Assembly (NCBI GenBank): GCA_029237525.1
Contig: JARBAU010000206.1
Span: 1 to 48,049, forward strand
Direction of reading: 5' to 3'
DNA length: 48,049 nucleotides
DNA from: Nitrososphaerales archaeon
GTDB taxonomy: Archaea; Thermoproteota; Nitrososphaeria; Nitrososphaerales; Nitrososphaeraceae
Shown: piece by piece, positions 34,579 through 43,674 of the stretch
How positions within the stretch are numbered: the first letter of the stretch is position 1
How the letters are laid out: the number at the start of each line of letters is the position of its first letter
Translations under genes and position numbers: made by a program
Notes under the pieces: model-generated
The model's database searches: none
Seen by the model: only the letters and a program-made list of their open reading frames with translations
What the model was told of the DNA's origin: nothing

Positions 34579-35991
34579 ATGGCCAAGAGCTTACAAACGA
34601 TAGCGAATCGCAGCGATCTGCAGACAAAAAACAAGAGTTCCGCATCACTTCGCTTTGCACTTGCTGCGCTAGAAGATGCAATAAGATCAGTTGATCCGTA
34701 CCGTCTCATCAACGGCCATGTGAAATTGAAACATGACAACTTGTTGGTTAGCGACATTTATGGGAGGCGTGTTGTTATAAATTTATCTAACGTTCGCCAC
34801 ACATATGTTGTAGGCGCCGGTAAGGCTTCAGGTAAAATGGCAATAGCCATCACCGAAATATTAGGAAATAGAGTTTCCAAAGGTGCCATTAACGTCCCTT
34901 ACAATTCTGATATAAAGTCTGATTTAATATCCTTCAAAGAAGCTGGGCATCCTTTGCCTGACCAAAATGGGGTCATTGGTACTAAGAAAATCCTGAGTCT
35001 TCTAAGTCGAACAAGCAAATCCGATCTAGTTGTTGCTTTGATTTCGGGTGGCGGTTCTGCGCTTTTGCCTATGCCCACAGATGGAATCTCATTATCTGAA
35101 AAACAACAATTCACTCGGTCGTTACTTCTTTCGGGAGCATCTATTAGTGAAGTCAACATCGTTCGTAAACACCTATCGGCAGTTAAAGGAGGCCAGCTCC
35201 TTAACTGGATCAGACCTGGATGTCCGGTGATATCACTTATTATTTCTGACGTTATAGGTGATGATTTGAGTATAATAGCCTCTGGTCCGACCTTCCCCGA
35301 TGAATCTACATTTGTTCAAGCCAAGAAAATCCTAGAGAAGTACATGATATGGGATAGCAATAAAGAAGGTATCATTGCTGTACGAAGGATTATAGAAAAG
35401 GGAGTAAATGGTATAATTCGAGAAACAATTAAGCCAGGAGATAATACAATTTCTAATGTTAACAATTTCATAATCGGAAATAACGAAATAGCATGCAAGG
35501 CAGCCGTTAACAGACTGAAAAAGATGAAGGTTAATACGATATATCTAGGTTCAACTTTTGGAGGCCTAGCTGCGGATCACGGCAGATATCTTGCTCATCT
35601 AGCTAACCAATTCTCGTCTAACTGCCTCCCTTCCGCATTTGTTCTTGGGGGAGAAACTGTAGTAAAAGTTGAAGATACCTATCAAAATTCAACAGGCGGA
35701 AGAAATCAAGAAGCAGTGTTAAGTTCAGGAATAGCCAACAAACACAAGGAGGATGTGGATTTATCTGTTTGTTGTTTAGGAACAGATGGTATAGACGGCA
35801 ATTCAACAAATGCAGGTGCAATTATCACTTCTAGAATCTTTCCATTGATATCGGCTAATAGGCAAAAGTACGAAGGATTTCTTATTCGACATGACAGTAG
35901 CAATGCCCTTCGAGAGCTAGACTCTTTAATTATTACTGGTAGAACAGGAACAAACGTCAACGACATATCCATGGTTGTCCGAGTCAAGTAG
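34579..35991 (+). CDS. Glycerate 2-kinase (GckA/MOFRL family)
   Basis: A 470-residue protein of the GckA family, which phosphorylates glycerate to 2-phosphoglycerate. The N-terminal domain has VVGAGKASGKMAIAITEI (about 75-92), GHPLPDQNG, and ISGGGSALLPMP (about 155-166), the nucleotide and substrate loop. KHLSAVKGGQLL follows near 196. The C-terminal MOFRL domain contains VLGGETVVKV, GGRNQEAVLS and CLGTDGIDGNSTNAGAII. Motifs and length are complete. The start is ATG. It links glycerate to lower glycolysis or gluconeogenesis. The gene is convergent with birA, with 51 bases between stops. Confidence 0.93.
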   Translation: MAKSLQTIANRSDLQTKNKSSASLRFALAALEDAIRSVDPYRLINGHVKLKHDNLLVSDIYGRRVVINLSNVRHTYVVGAGKASGKMAIAITEILGNRVSKGAINVPYNSDIKSDLISFKEAGHPLPDQNGVIGTKKILSLLSRTSKSDLVVALISGGGSALLPMPTDGISLSEKQQFTRSLLLSGASISEVNIVRKHLSAVKGGQLLNWIRPGCPVISLIISDVIGDDLSIIASGPTFPDESTFVQAKKILEKYMIWDSNKEGIIAVRRIIEKGVNGIIRETIKPGDNTISNVNNFIIGNNEIACKAAVNRLKKMKVNTIYLGSTFGGLAADHGRYLAHLANQFSSNCLPSAFVLGGETVVKVEDTYQNSTGGRNQEAVLSSGIANKHKEDVDLSVCCLGTDGIDGNSTNAGAIITSRIFPLISANRQKYEGFLIRHDSSNALRELDSLIITGRTGTNVNDISMVVRVK

Positions 35992-36042
35992 CAGCCCATG
36001 TTCTTTTACATATAATCTCGCTTATTGGTTGTCACATTCTAC

Positions 36043-36864
36043 CTATTTAGCCAGTACTAGTATAGTCACATCGCTTTCCGATACTCGGATAATTTCGCCG
36101 TTAGCAATTTTAATTATTAATGAACCATCAGAAGCTACGTCTGAAGCAAGTCCTTCATATTGTGATTTATCCTTATTAACAACACGAATATGTTTGTTGA
36201 TCGTCTCACATCTTGTTTTCCATTTGTCGAGAAATTGTAACTCATCTATCTCCAGCATGCCATGGTAATCGCCAATTTTTTGCAAGATACTTATTAATAG
36301 ACTTCCAGAGTCCGTCCATTTGTCAGACAGTTCTCTTTTTAAGGAGGTTATTTCATAATCTGAACCTACAGATTTATTCATGAGATTTAAGGATTTGTCG
36401 TCCAGGTTAGAGTTTAGTCCAACCCCTAATATTGCATATTTTAATTTCGTATTTTCAACACCAATAGAAGTCAAAATACCTGACACTTTCTTTGAATTTA
36501 TTACAATATCATTTGGCCATTTTATTTTTGAATCCAATCCAGTTTCAGACCGTATGGCATCACAAACGGATAACGACGCAATAAAAGTTAGGAGTGATGA
36601 CTTATATGATGCAACTTTTGGCCTAACTATTAGTGAAAACCATATACCCCCATAAGGAGACATCCACACTTTCCCGCTCCTACCCATTCCCTGACGCTGT
36701 TCATTCGCTACAATTAGAGCTTTTTCCAACTTCGAATTTGATTCTGCCAAAAATATCGCAGTTTCTTGGGTAGATTCAATTGCATCGTAAAATAATACCG
36801 AATTACATATAGAGCTTCGATTTTCGATTGAGATATATCTTAATAGACTAGATCTAACATCCAT
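36043..36864 (-). CDS. birA: Biotin-protein ligase
   Basis: BirA activates biotin with ATP and attaches it to a lysine of the biotin carboxyl carrier protein, here presumably that of the acetyl/propionyl-CoA carboxylase. The catalytic domain shows FYDAIESTQETA, the biotinyl-AMP loop NEQRQGMGRSGKVW (for GRGRxGRxW), IKWPNDIVINSKKVSGIL and GVGLNSN, followed by the small C-terminal SH3-like domain. There is no N-terminal DNA-binding domain, so it should not act as a repressor. An upstream start at 36924 is possible, but a TATA-like TACATAAT (36886-36893) lies 26 bases before the ATG at 36864, favouring the 273-residue form. The biotin synthesis genes are 6-11 kb away. Confidence 0.92.
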   Translation of the reverse strand: MDVRSSLLRYISIENRSSICNSVLFYDAIESTQETAIFLAESNSKLEKALIVANEQRQGMGRSGKVWMSPYGGIWFSLIVRPKVASYKSSLLTFIASLSVCDAIRSETGLDSKIKWPNDIVINSKKVSGILTSIGVENTKLKYAILGVGLNSNLDDKSLNLMNKSVGSDYEITSLKRELSDKWTDSGSLLISILQKIGDYHGMLEIDELQFLDKWKTRCETINKHIRVVNKDKSQYEGLASDVASDGSLIIKIANGEIIRVSESDVTILVLAK

Positions 36865-37168
36865 ATTGTCCAACCGGTAAACGCAATTATGTACAAAAGA
36901 TACAGTAATAATTAAAAGTATCATTTCCTAATTTACCAAATAATCGCTGAAATAATTTTGAGAGATTCTGAAAAATTCTGAATTATTTTGCCAAAAACAT
37001 TTGGGAAGCAAACTTCGCAATAACGGGACCGAAAGGTATACTGGAGCGACATTGCCATTGCTAATTTCTTGTGTTAGATTAACAAGATTTTAATTGAGTA
37101 ATGAATAAACAAAATTGTGCCAATCGAATAAGATATGGTAGTTATATAGGTGGATTTTGTAGGAGTAC

Positions 37169-38047
37169 ATGTTAACAAATTGGCTCCGAGCTATTAGAGT
37201 AAGATTTCTATTATCCTCAATTATTTCTGTAGTGGTTGGTCTAGCTATTACTTATTGGAAGATTGGTCATATCGATTTCATCTACGGCGCTTTAACTCTT
37301 CTAGGAATAGCTTGTCTTCATGCCAGTATCGATCTTTTGAACGATTATTGGGACTTTGCCAGGGGCATTGATAAGGATACAAAACGAACAAAATTCAGTG
37401 GCGGCTCAGGCGTACTACCAGATAAGATTCTAACACCAAGAGTTGTTTATATTGCAGGCATAGTTTTTTTATGCATAGGGGCCATTATTGGGATTTATTT
37501 TGTGATGATTAGAGGGATAATAATAGTTGTCATACTTACCTTTGCCATCGTTTCCATATATTTTTATTCAACTAAAGTTGTAAACGTGGGACTCGGCGAA
37601 GTCGTTGTTATCATTAAAGGTATGCTGATAGTCCAAGGAACATATTACGTCCAGACGCCGGAAATCAGTTACACTGCACTTTATAACGGCTTAATAGTGG
37701 GTCTGCTATCTGCAATAGTTCTGTTCGTTAATTCATTCCCTGATTTTGAAGCGGACAAACAGCATGGCAGAAGGACTTTGGTAGTAATGATTGGAAAACA
37801 AAAGGGCGCCAAGTTGTTTTCAATAATAATCCTCGTCCCATATGTCATGATTGCGATTGGCATTGTCGCAGGTTATGCAACGATATATTCGTTAGCATGC
37901 TTGATCTCCTTACCTATAGCAGTCAAAGGAGGAATAAATCTGAACAGAGACTTTACCTCGGAGTCTGGTCTGGTTTCCGTTATGTCGTCCACAATATGGT
38001 GTTCTCGTCTCACTGGCGGTTTGCTAGCACTTACTTTCATAATATGA
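37169..38047 (+). CDS. UbiA-family prenyltransferase, MenA-like
   Basis: A 292-residue integral membrane protein with about eight hydrophobic helices. It has both Asp-rich motifs of UbiA enzymes: NDYWDFARGID near residue 58 and SFPDFEADKQHGRRTL near residue 190, which bind the prenyl diphosphate through magnesium. The NDYWD form and KFSGGSGVLP are typical of MenA-type enzymes (dihydroxynaphthoate polyprenyltransferase), so a quinone-related product is likely, but archaeal lipid or heme enzymes share the fold. A TATA-like TTATATAG (37142-37149) precedes the ATG by about 24 bases; AGGAG lies just before it. It is convergent with thrC. Confidence 0.88.
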   Translation: MLTNWLRAIRVRFLLSSIISVVVGLAITYWKIGHIDFIYGALTLLGIACLHASIDLLNDYWDFARGIDKDTKRTKFSGGSGVLPDKILTPRVVYIAGIVFLCIGAIIGIYFVMIRGIIIVVILTFAIVSIYFYSTKVVNVGLGEVVVIIKGMLIVQGTYYVQTPEISYTALYNGLIVGLLSAIVLFVNSFPDFEADKQHGRRTLVVMIGKQKGAKLFSIIILVPYVMIAIGIVAGYATIYSLACLISLPIAVKGGINLNRDFTSESGLVSVMSSTIWCSRLTGGLLALTFII

Positions 38048-38117
38048 ATCAAAGTATTTTTCTAAATTCTACGCTGTAAGCATCATAAGTGCAAAAAGCT
38101 GTAAAAAATGAAATAAG

Positions 38118-39455
38118 CTATGCCTCAGAAGGAGGATTAGCAAATCTATTATTCGGATTTAGATGGTAATTTACTACGAGTTGTGGATCCTTTTGTCTGC
38201 CTGTGAGTATCCCTACAACCAAGTCATCATTTGCTATAACCCCTCTTTCCCTAAGTTTCTTAACTGCAGCTGGCACGGCACCTGAAGCCATCTCGCAATC
38301 AAATCCGTTTAGACCAACAACTGACATTCCGTCTGCCATCTCCTTGTCACTCACCTGAGTAACCAAACCATTAGTAAAATTCAATGCCCTAAGTGCTTTA
38401 ACAATGTTAGCAGGTTTTCCTATTTGTATGGCAGTAGCCTGAGTTTTTGGCACTTTTCCTATTGCATCATGAAATTTATAATATCGATTTATGAGTGTCA
38501 AATCAGGTCTTCCGCTATTCCAGGTGAGCCTTTTTTCTTCAAACAATCCATTCACCAATTCATAAAAAGTATTTGCACCTTCGGAATTAACAATCACCAG
38601 GCGAGGTATTTTTTTTATCCAGCCCCATTCATACAACTCCATTAGACATTTTCCGCAACTTGCAGTGTTACCTAGCGCACCTCCAGGATAAAAGATCCAG
38701 TCAGGTGGAGACCAGTCCAAATTTTCTAATACCCTATAGATCATCGTCTTTTGTCCTTCAATTCGAAATGGATTAACTGAATTTACTGTGTATCCTTGGT
38801 TTTCGCTTGCTGCCTTCAATGATGTAGCAAGAGCAATATCAAAATTCCCTTTCACTTCAATTACCTGGGCCCCGAATTGAAATGCTTGGCCCAACTTGCC
38901 TGGGGCAACCTCCCCTTTTGGAATATATACAGTACAATTCATTCTCTCATTTGCGGCATACATTGCAGCAGACGCCGAGGTGTTACCTGTGGATGCACAG
39001 ATTAATGTTTTAATTCTTAACATTTTTGCATGTGTCACGGCAGTAGACATACCATTATCCTTGAAAGATCCACTGGGGTTATACCCTTCTGGCTGTAATC
39101 GGAGTAATTCTGAGTTAATATTTGCATATTCTGCAACTTTAGTCATTTTATATGGTTTAGAAAGTCGACCTTCAGCTCCATCGAGAGACACGAGATAAGA
39201 AGCACATTCAGCAAAGTCTTCACAATCTATATTAGAGAAATTTATTAGATCTCTAAATCTCCATACGCCACTCTCATCATATATATTACCTCCATGATCC
39301 CTTCTTTCATAAAACCTCTCAATAAGTTCTCGCTTTGGTGAATTTGTATATATAACGTCCAGCAAATTGCCACAAGTACACATATAATTGTCTGTTAAAA
39401 TGTCAAAGGTTAGTCCGCAATCTGGATTTATACACTTCTTGCTAGCCATTTGCAT
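38118..39455 (-). CDS. thrC: Threonine synthase
   Basis: A PLP enzyme that converts O-phosphohomoserine to threonine. Its 445 residues begin with a zinc-ribbon-like segment (Cys8, Cys13, Cys26, Cys28), usual in this family. The catalytic Lys is Lys132 in NPSGSFKDNGM. STGNTSASAAMYAA binds the phosphate, and YPGGALGNTASCGKC is the PLP-phosphate loop. The C-terminal part has GFDCEMASGAVPAAVKKL. The ATG at 39455 (another at residue 3) is used. It complements homoserine dehydrogenase at 14 kb; the kinase step in between is not in the window. Confidence 0.95.
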   Translation of the reverse strand: MQMASKKCINPDCGLTFDILTDNYMCTCGNLLDVIYTNSPKRELIERFYERRDHGGNIYDESGVWRFRDLINFSNIDCEDFAECASYLVSLDGAEGRLSKPYKMTKVAEYANINSELLRLQPEGYNPSGSFKDNGMSTAVTHAKMLRIKTLICASTGNTSASAAMYAANERMNCTVYIPKGEVAPGKLGQAFQFGAQVIEVKGNFDIALATSLKAASENQGYTVNSVNPFRIEGQKTMIYRVLENLDWSPPDWIFYPGGALGNTASCGKCLMELYEWGWIKKIPRLVIVNSEGANTFYELVNGLFEEKRLTWNSGRPDLTLINRYYKFHDAIGKVPKTQATAIQIGKPANIVKALRALNFTNGLVTQVSDKEMADGMSVVGLNGFDCEMASGAVPAAVKKLRERGVIANDDLVVGILTGRQKDPQLVVNYHLNPNNRFANPPSEA

Positions 39456-39654
39456 ATGAGTGGTACGGCGATTTAAGACTTGTCTATATATATAGCTAGG
39501 TCATTGATCTATGTACACACCAGCAAGGCAAGTAGTCACCTGATCGCCAAACCCTGCAATAAAGCAACTCCACAAATTTTGTATGATTCATTAAATAGAC
39601 TTTGCCGCTCCCATTCTAGTGGTAATAATTGAAAAAAAATCCATATGTATCAAA

Positions 39655-39933
39655 TTATCTCCCTTTTTTTGTCTTTTGAATAGGTTTATCAAAAATCTTT
39701 AGAACCTGATGGATAACGCCATCCATATCTTCTTCCTTGACATCTGGAGAGACCGCATGGTTAAGTAGGTTATTCACCGTTGTGGAAGTTTCTGAACTGA
39801 CTTCTTCATAACTATCCATGTCATTATATGTCTGCTGATAGAGTTTACGCAAGCGAGCAGCATACATTTGAGTTCGATCGTTAACGGTTACTTTGTATGT
39901 ACGAGAATTTACCTTAATACTCTCCTCTATCAT
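39655..39933 (-). CDS. Hypothetical protein
   Basis: A 92-residue, charged protein without Cys or membrane segment. It begins with a possible strand pair (SIKVNSRTYKVTVNDRTQ), then a helical stretch (YAARLRKLYQQTYNDM), and ends in a basic tail (KPIQKTKKGR). I do not recognise it. It has an ATG start at 39933 and lies alone on the minus strand, divergent from a winged-helix regulator. A coding call rests on composition and length only. Confidence 0.5.
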   Translation of the reverse strand: MIEESIKVNSRTYKVTVNDRTQMYAARLRKLYQQTYNDMDSYEEVSSETSTTVNNLLNHAVSPDVKEEDMDGVIHQVLKIFDKPIQKTKKGR

Positions 39934-40081
39934 TCGTTTTATAGGTTCGATTTTGTATTTTAAATACTTGCCTAATTGCTTGGACTTGCACTAAAATCGA
40001 GCTTGTACGTTCCAATAATTGATAATAGTCATTTTTGTATATTTCCTATTTTTTGACCTGTAGCGAGATCAGAATTGGGTT

Positions 40082-40537
40082 GTGCTTTTTCTTATTATAC
40101 TAATGTCAGGAATAATATTACCGATTGTCGTTCTATTTTGTCTAATGATCTTTTATGCATTGCCAGGAGACAAAGAAAAAGAGGGCGGTGCTATAAACAC
40201 ATTGAAGAATCGTTCAGATATAGAAGTTATGGCTTCAATATTGCGAGCCGCTATATCGAATTGGGAATACAAAACTACGATTATGAACACTGCAGTGGTA
40301 TCTCATTCTCAATTGATTAGGTATCTTGCAATTGCTGTAGAAAAAGGATTAATAGAATATTCAGAAACTACTGGGCTTTATAAAACTACAGAAGCTGGCG
40401 TAAAGTATTTATCAAAATACGAGCAATTGTTAGTCTTACTCCCTGCTATTCCTGATCTTCCAGACCTGGATTCTGTTACTGACTCGACTACGCAGAGCCA
40501 ATTGAATGAGCCGATCAAGGATCGCCTATTCTTATAA
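40082..40537 (+). CDS. Winged-helix protein with a possible N-terminal membrane segment
   Basis: Residues about 42-118 form a winged helix of the archaeal HTH_45 type: RSDIEVMASILRAA, TTIMNTAVVSHSQLIRYL as the helix-turn-helix, and a wing with EYSETTGLYKTTEAGVKYL. The first 30 residues, from GTG at 40082 or ATG at 40103, are strongly hydrophobic (SGIILPIVVLFCLMIFYAL), so the regulator would be anchored in the membrane unless translation begins later. The C-terminal tail is acidic and Pro/Asp-rich. Membrane-anchored forms of this family exist in archaea, but which form is made here is uncertain. Its targets are unknown. Confidence 0.7.
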   Translation: MLFLIILMSGIILPIVVLFCLMIFYALPGDKEKEGGAINTLKNRSDIEVMASILRAAISNWEYKTTIMNTAVVSHSQLIRYLAIAVEKGLIEYSETTGLYKTTEAGVKYLSKYEQLLVLLPAIPDLPDLDSVTDSTTQSQLNEPIKDRLFL

Positions 40538-40684
40538 TCAAAGAACTTTGGTTTCCAAATTAGTAAACTAAGTCTGCGAAATCTATGTTTTATAACCTTA
40601 TGATAGACATATCGAAGACTGTATCTCGAATTGGAAATCTGGCTAAGTATATAAATAATTACTCCTATCTAATTTTAAGACAAT

Positions 40685-41659
40685 GTGATTTCGAATGAAA
40701 CTGAGATCAGTAGAAATCTAAGGAGTATATTGTATGATAGCATAGTCCGGAGCCCTTCGGAAAACTTGCTACTCTCAGGTGGATTGGATAGTAGCATAGT
40801 CTGTTCGATTTCGCGCCCTAAGAAAACTATCACCATTGGCTCATCGGTTAGTGCACCGGACCTGAGCTATGCTAAGTTAATTGCAAGCAAATACAGCGAG
40901 GAACATACTCAACTAATACTTAATCTCGATCAATTGTTGCAAGTTATTCATAATGCCATCTACATTCTCAGGACTTTCGACCCGGTCGAAATAAGAAATT
41001 CTAGCGTATTGTTAGCTGCGATCGAACATGTAAAAAGAGATGGCGGAACAACCATAATGACCGGTGATGGGGCCGATGAATTGTTCGCTGGTTACAATTA
41101 TTTGCTAAGATACTACAATGATGTAGATAAATTGGATAATGAGCTTCGAAGACTTAGAAGGATAATGAGCTTTTCGTCCACAAGGATTGGCAAGAAGATG
41201 GGGATAAGAGTTATGACTCCGTTTTTAGATAAAGAGATGGTAACGTTTGCTGATTCCATTGATGTTAGTGCGAAAGTAGGTTTAAGGAATGGAAGAATAT
41301 GGGGAAAATATATCCTTAGGAAGTGCTATGAATCAGAGCTCGGAGTCAATATTGCATGGAGAACTAAGTATGCTCAAGAACAGGGGTCTGGATTCGCAGC
41401 AATAAGAGATATCTTGCTAAGGCGATGCAGTTGTACCGATCTAGTAAATGTAATCGATAAGAGCGGCCAAGGACCACGCATAAGAGATACTGAACATCTA
41501 TACTATTTTGAAATATATCGAAAATACTTTCCATTACCAATTGAAGAATCTTGTACTGGAGAGCGATGCCCAGATTGTCATGCATGTCTTACTGATAATT
41601 CGAATTACTGTCATACTTGTGGTTGTTTCCCAACTAATAGAACTACTACTGCGCTTTAA
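40685..41659 (+). CDS. Asparagine synthase-like protein with C-terminal zinc-ribbon tail
   Basis: A 324-residue protein that has only the ATP-pyrophosphatase domain of asparagine synthase, without the N-terminal glutaminase domain. The P-loop is LLSGGLDSSIVCS (about 28-40), and the TGDGADELFAGYNYLLRYYN segment (about 126-145) and a TPFLDKEMVTFA motif match asparagine synthases. The C-terminus (about 291-314) is Cys-rich: CPDCHAC and CHTCGC, a zinc-ribbon pattern. Lacking glutaminase, it may use ammonia, a glutamine-splitting partner or another substrate: the family also makes amides in other small molecules. The start is GTG at 40685. It stands alone. Confidence 0.85.
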   Translation: MISNETEISRNLRSILYDSIVRSPSENLLLSGGLDSSIVCSISRPKKTITIGSSVSAPDLSYAKLIASKYSEEHTQLILNLDQLLQVIHNAIYILRTFDPVEIRNSSVLLAAIEHVKRDGGTTIMTGDGADELFAGYNYLLRYYNDVDKLDNELRRLRRIMSFSSTRIGKKMGIRVMTPFLDKEMVTFADSIDVSAKVGLRNGRIWGKYILRKCYESELGVNIAWRTKYAQEQGSGFAAIRDILLRRCSCTDLVNVIDKSGQGPRIRDTEHLYYFEIYRKYFPLPIEESCTGERCPDCHACLTDNSNYCHTCGCFPTNRTTTAL

Positions 41660-41835
41660 GAATTCCTTATGGCGGTCGACTATAGTATTATTTGTGAGTT
41701 GTTCTAAGATAGGATTATGAATTTAATTTCGACGTTACTACGGTGTCAAAGTTTTAGTCTAATTTGCCAGATTATGTAGGTATATGAATCAAAATGATAT
41801 TTGTATTCTAGGAAAAGTTTGTCGAGGCGATCTAT

Positions 41836-41904
41836 TCACACACCGAGATTCGAACTCATCTTCTACGTTGCAACTTAACTTCGTAGTCGTTGATGTCTGT
41901 GCAA
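41836..41904 (-). other. tRNA-like relic in a 305-base intergenic region
   Basis: On the minus strand GAGTTCGAATCTCGG resembles a T-arm. A 7-bp outer stem (TTGCACA with TGTGTGA, two G-U pairs) and an inner stem (CTACG/CGTAG) can form around it. The D-arm is missing, the inner loop has 14 bases, the T-stem pairs poorly and the total is 69 bases, so it is not a working tRNA. It may be a decayed tRNA or a former attachment site. The rest of 41660-41964 holds nothing that I recognise. Confidence 0.35.
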
Positions 41905-41964
41905 AACTGTGAATATGCCAAGTGATGCATTTTAGCTCGAACCCAATTTCCAGAAATGAATGCT

Positions 41965-42336
41965 TCACTTTTTACTTCTTCTAGATTTTCCTTCTGTCAA
42001 TGCGATTTGTTTGATTGACTTTTTGATTCTGGAAATTGTCGGGTAACTATAACCCATACGCCTGTAGCTTTGGATCATTGTTTTCCAATTTGAAAGTCTC
42101 CAGGCTGCCTGGTCAGGAGTCAATAGCAATGTCTCCCTCTTCACTTTGCTTTTTCTTCCAGGTATCAAATAGCCGCCGGACTGAGCCTTCATTCGCTGGT
42201 AAGCGAACTTCAGTCCGAATACTATCATATCGGTTGTAAGTGTACTGAAATAGAACCTAAGGTCCTTATCTTGGAGGTCCGTCGCCCTGATCTTGTACGT
42301 TAGTTCATTCAATAAAATAGCGTACACTGAGAACAA
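41965..42336 (-). CDS. Hypothetical protein
   Basis: A 123-residue protein rich in basic and aromatic residues, with no Cys. A helical N-terminal half (FYFSTLTTDMIVFGLKFAY) is followed by a Lys/Arg-rich C-terminal half (SRIKKSIKQIALTEGKSRRSKK), consistent with nucleic-acid binding, but no domain is recognised. The start is TTG at 42336 or GTG three codons later. It lies downstream of nothing obvious, between the tRNA-like relic and the biotin genes, in a region that may have been altered by recombination. Confidence 0.5.
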   Translation of the reverse strand: MFSVYAILLNELTYKIRATDLQDKDLRFYFSTLTTDMIVFGLKFAYQRMKAQSGGYLIPGRKSKVKRETLLLTPDQAAWRLSNWKTMIQSYRRMGYSYPTISRIKKSIKQIALTEGKSRRSKK

Positions 42337-42465
42337 TTAAATTCTTTCTTTCTAAATTCGAGTTTTGAAAGATTTATGCAATGGATGAGTAAATCTAGAT
42401 GTTCCATAGTTAAACCTTTGGCACAAGATATTACAAATGACAATATGGTGAACGCACAAAAAATG

Positions 42466-43674
42466 CTAAATTATATTTAATTTTCGAGCAATTGCTTCAA
42501 TTTTCTCTAAAGCGATTTTCAATTGCTTCGTGTCTAACGATGTGGTAATTGAAGCCCTCAATCGTGCCTTGCCAAATTGAACTGTAGGGTATCGTATTGA
42601 TTGAATGAAAATACCCGCTGAAAGAAGAAGCTTTGAGAACTCCACCGTTTTTTTCTCATCACCTACAACGATTGGGACTATTTGGCTTCGGAATCTAGAT
42701 TTAGGTCTGACATTGCCAAAACCCATACTATCTACTTTGGAAGAAAAGAAGGTAATCTTTTTCATTAGCAGTTCTTGTAAGTCACCTTGTTCTGCTATTG
42801 GGATAGCCGCTAACGCAGCAGAACATAAATGCGAAGGTAAGCTAGTGGAATAAATGAATGACCTAGATCTGTTTATCAAGAATTCTATAACTTGTCTAGA
42901 TGCAGACACATATCCTCCAAAACAGCCTAGAGCCTTACTCAAGCTACTAATATAGACATCTACTGAATTTATGCCTTCCAAGGCGAGTTTCCCTCTGTCA
43001 TCGTAAATGAAGTCTCCATGTGAGTCATCAACTACGGTTATAGCATTATGACGACGGGCTAATTCATGAATCGCCCTTAGGTCGGATTGATCGCCATCCA
43101 TACTAAAGATCGTCTCAGTGACGAAAATCTTTCTATCTGAAGTGCTCTTACGAATAAGCTGGTCAAGGTGGTCCAAATCATTATGTCTATAAATTACGAT
43201 TCGCGCTCCACTAAGCCTACAGCCGTCTATTATACTAGCATGATTGTACTCGTCACTGTAAATCGTAGTTGATTTATTGGCTAATGTCGATATGACACCG
43301 AGGTTTGCCATATAACCGCTTGGATAGATTAGTGTTTTGTCAGACTTACGATGATCTGCCAGTTTTTTCTCCAACTGATCCAACTCATCACTATTTCCAG
43401 CGATTAACCTAGAACTACATTGTGATATTTGACATAAATTGTTGACGGTAGCTTTTAACACTGCTTTATTTCTGGACAGACCAAGATAATCATTGGAGGA
43501 TAAGTTAATTGACTCCACAGATCCGTTTACAACAATTGTCGAAAGTTTATCGGTATTGATTACGTTAAGTTTCCTGTAAAGGCTTGCCTTATTTATATGA
43601 CGTAATTCTTCAGTCACAAAACTGAATCTGTCGCTTTTAGACTTGGGTTCAAACTGTCTAGGTCGTAAGACCAA
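42466..43674 (-). CDS. bioF: 8-amino-7-oxononanoate synthase
   Basis: A PLP enzyme that joins pimeloyl thioester and alanine in biotin synthesis. Its 402 residues show NLSSNDYLGLS near 58, SSRLIAGNSDELDQLEKKLA, the YPSGYMANLG turn, DEYNHASIIDGCRLSGA, VVDDSHGDF with the PLP-binding Asp, and SSLSKALGCFGGYV with the Schiff-base Lys. Related KBL enzymes use glycine, but the position in a bio cluster supports BioF. The TTG at 43674 overlaps the end of bioB by 17 bases, indicating translational coupling. No bioC/H/W-type pimeloyl gene is seen here. Confidence 0.95.
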   Translation of the reverse strand: MVLRPRQFEPKSKSDRFSFVTEELRHINKASLYRKLNVINTDKLSTIVVNGSVESINLSSNDYLGLSRNKAVLKATVNNLCQISQCSSRLIAGNSDELDQLEKKLADHRKSDKTLIYPSGYMANLGVISTLANKSTTIYSDEYNHASIIDGCRLSGARIVIYRHNDLDHLDQLIRKSTSDRKIFVTETIFSMDGDQSDLRAIHELARRHNAITVVDDSHGDFIYDDRGKLALEGINSVDVYISSLSKALGCFGGYVSASRQVIEFLINRSRSFIYSTSLPSHLCSAALAAIPIAEQGDLQELLMKKITFFSSKVDSMGFGNVRPKSRFRSQIVPIVVGDEKKTVEFSKLLLSAGIFIQSIRYPTVQFGKARLRASITTSLDTKQLKIALEKIEAIARKLNII

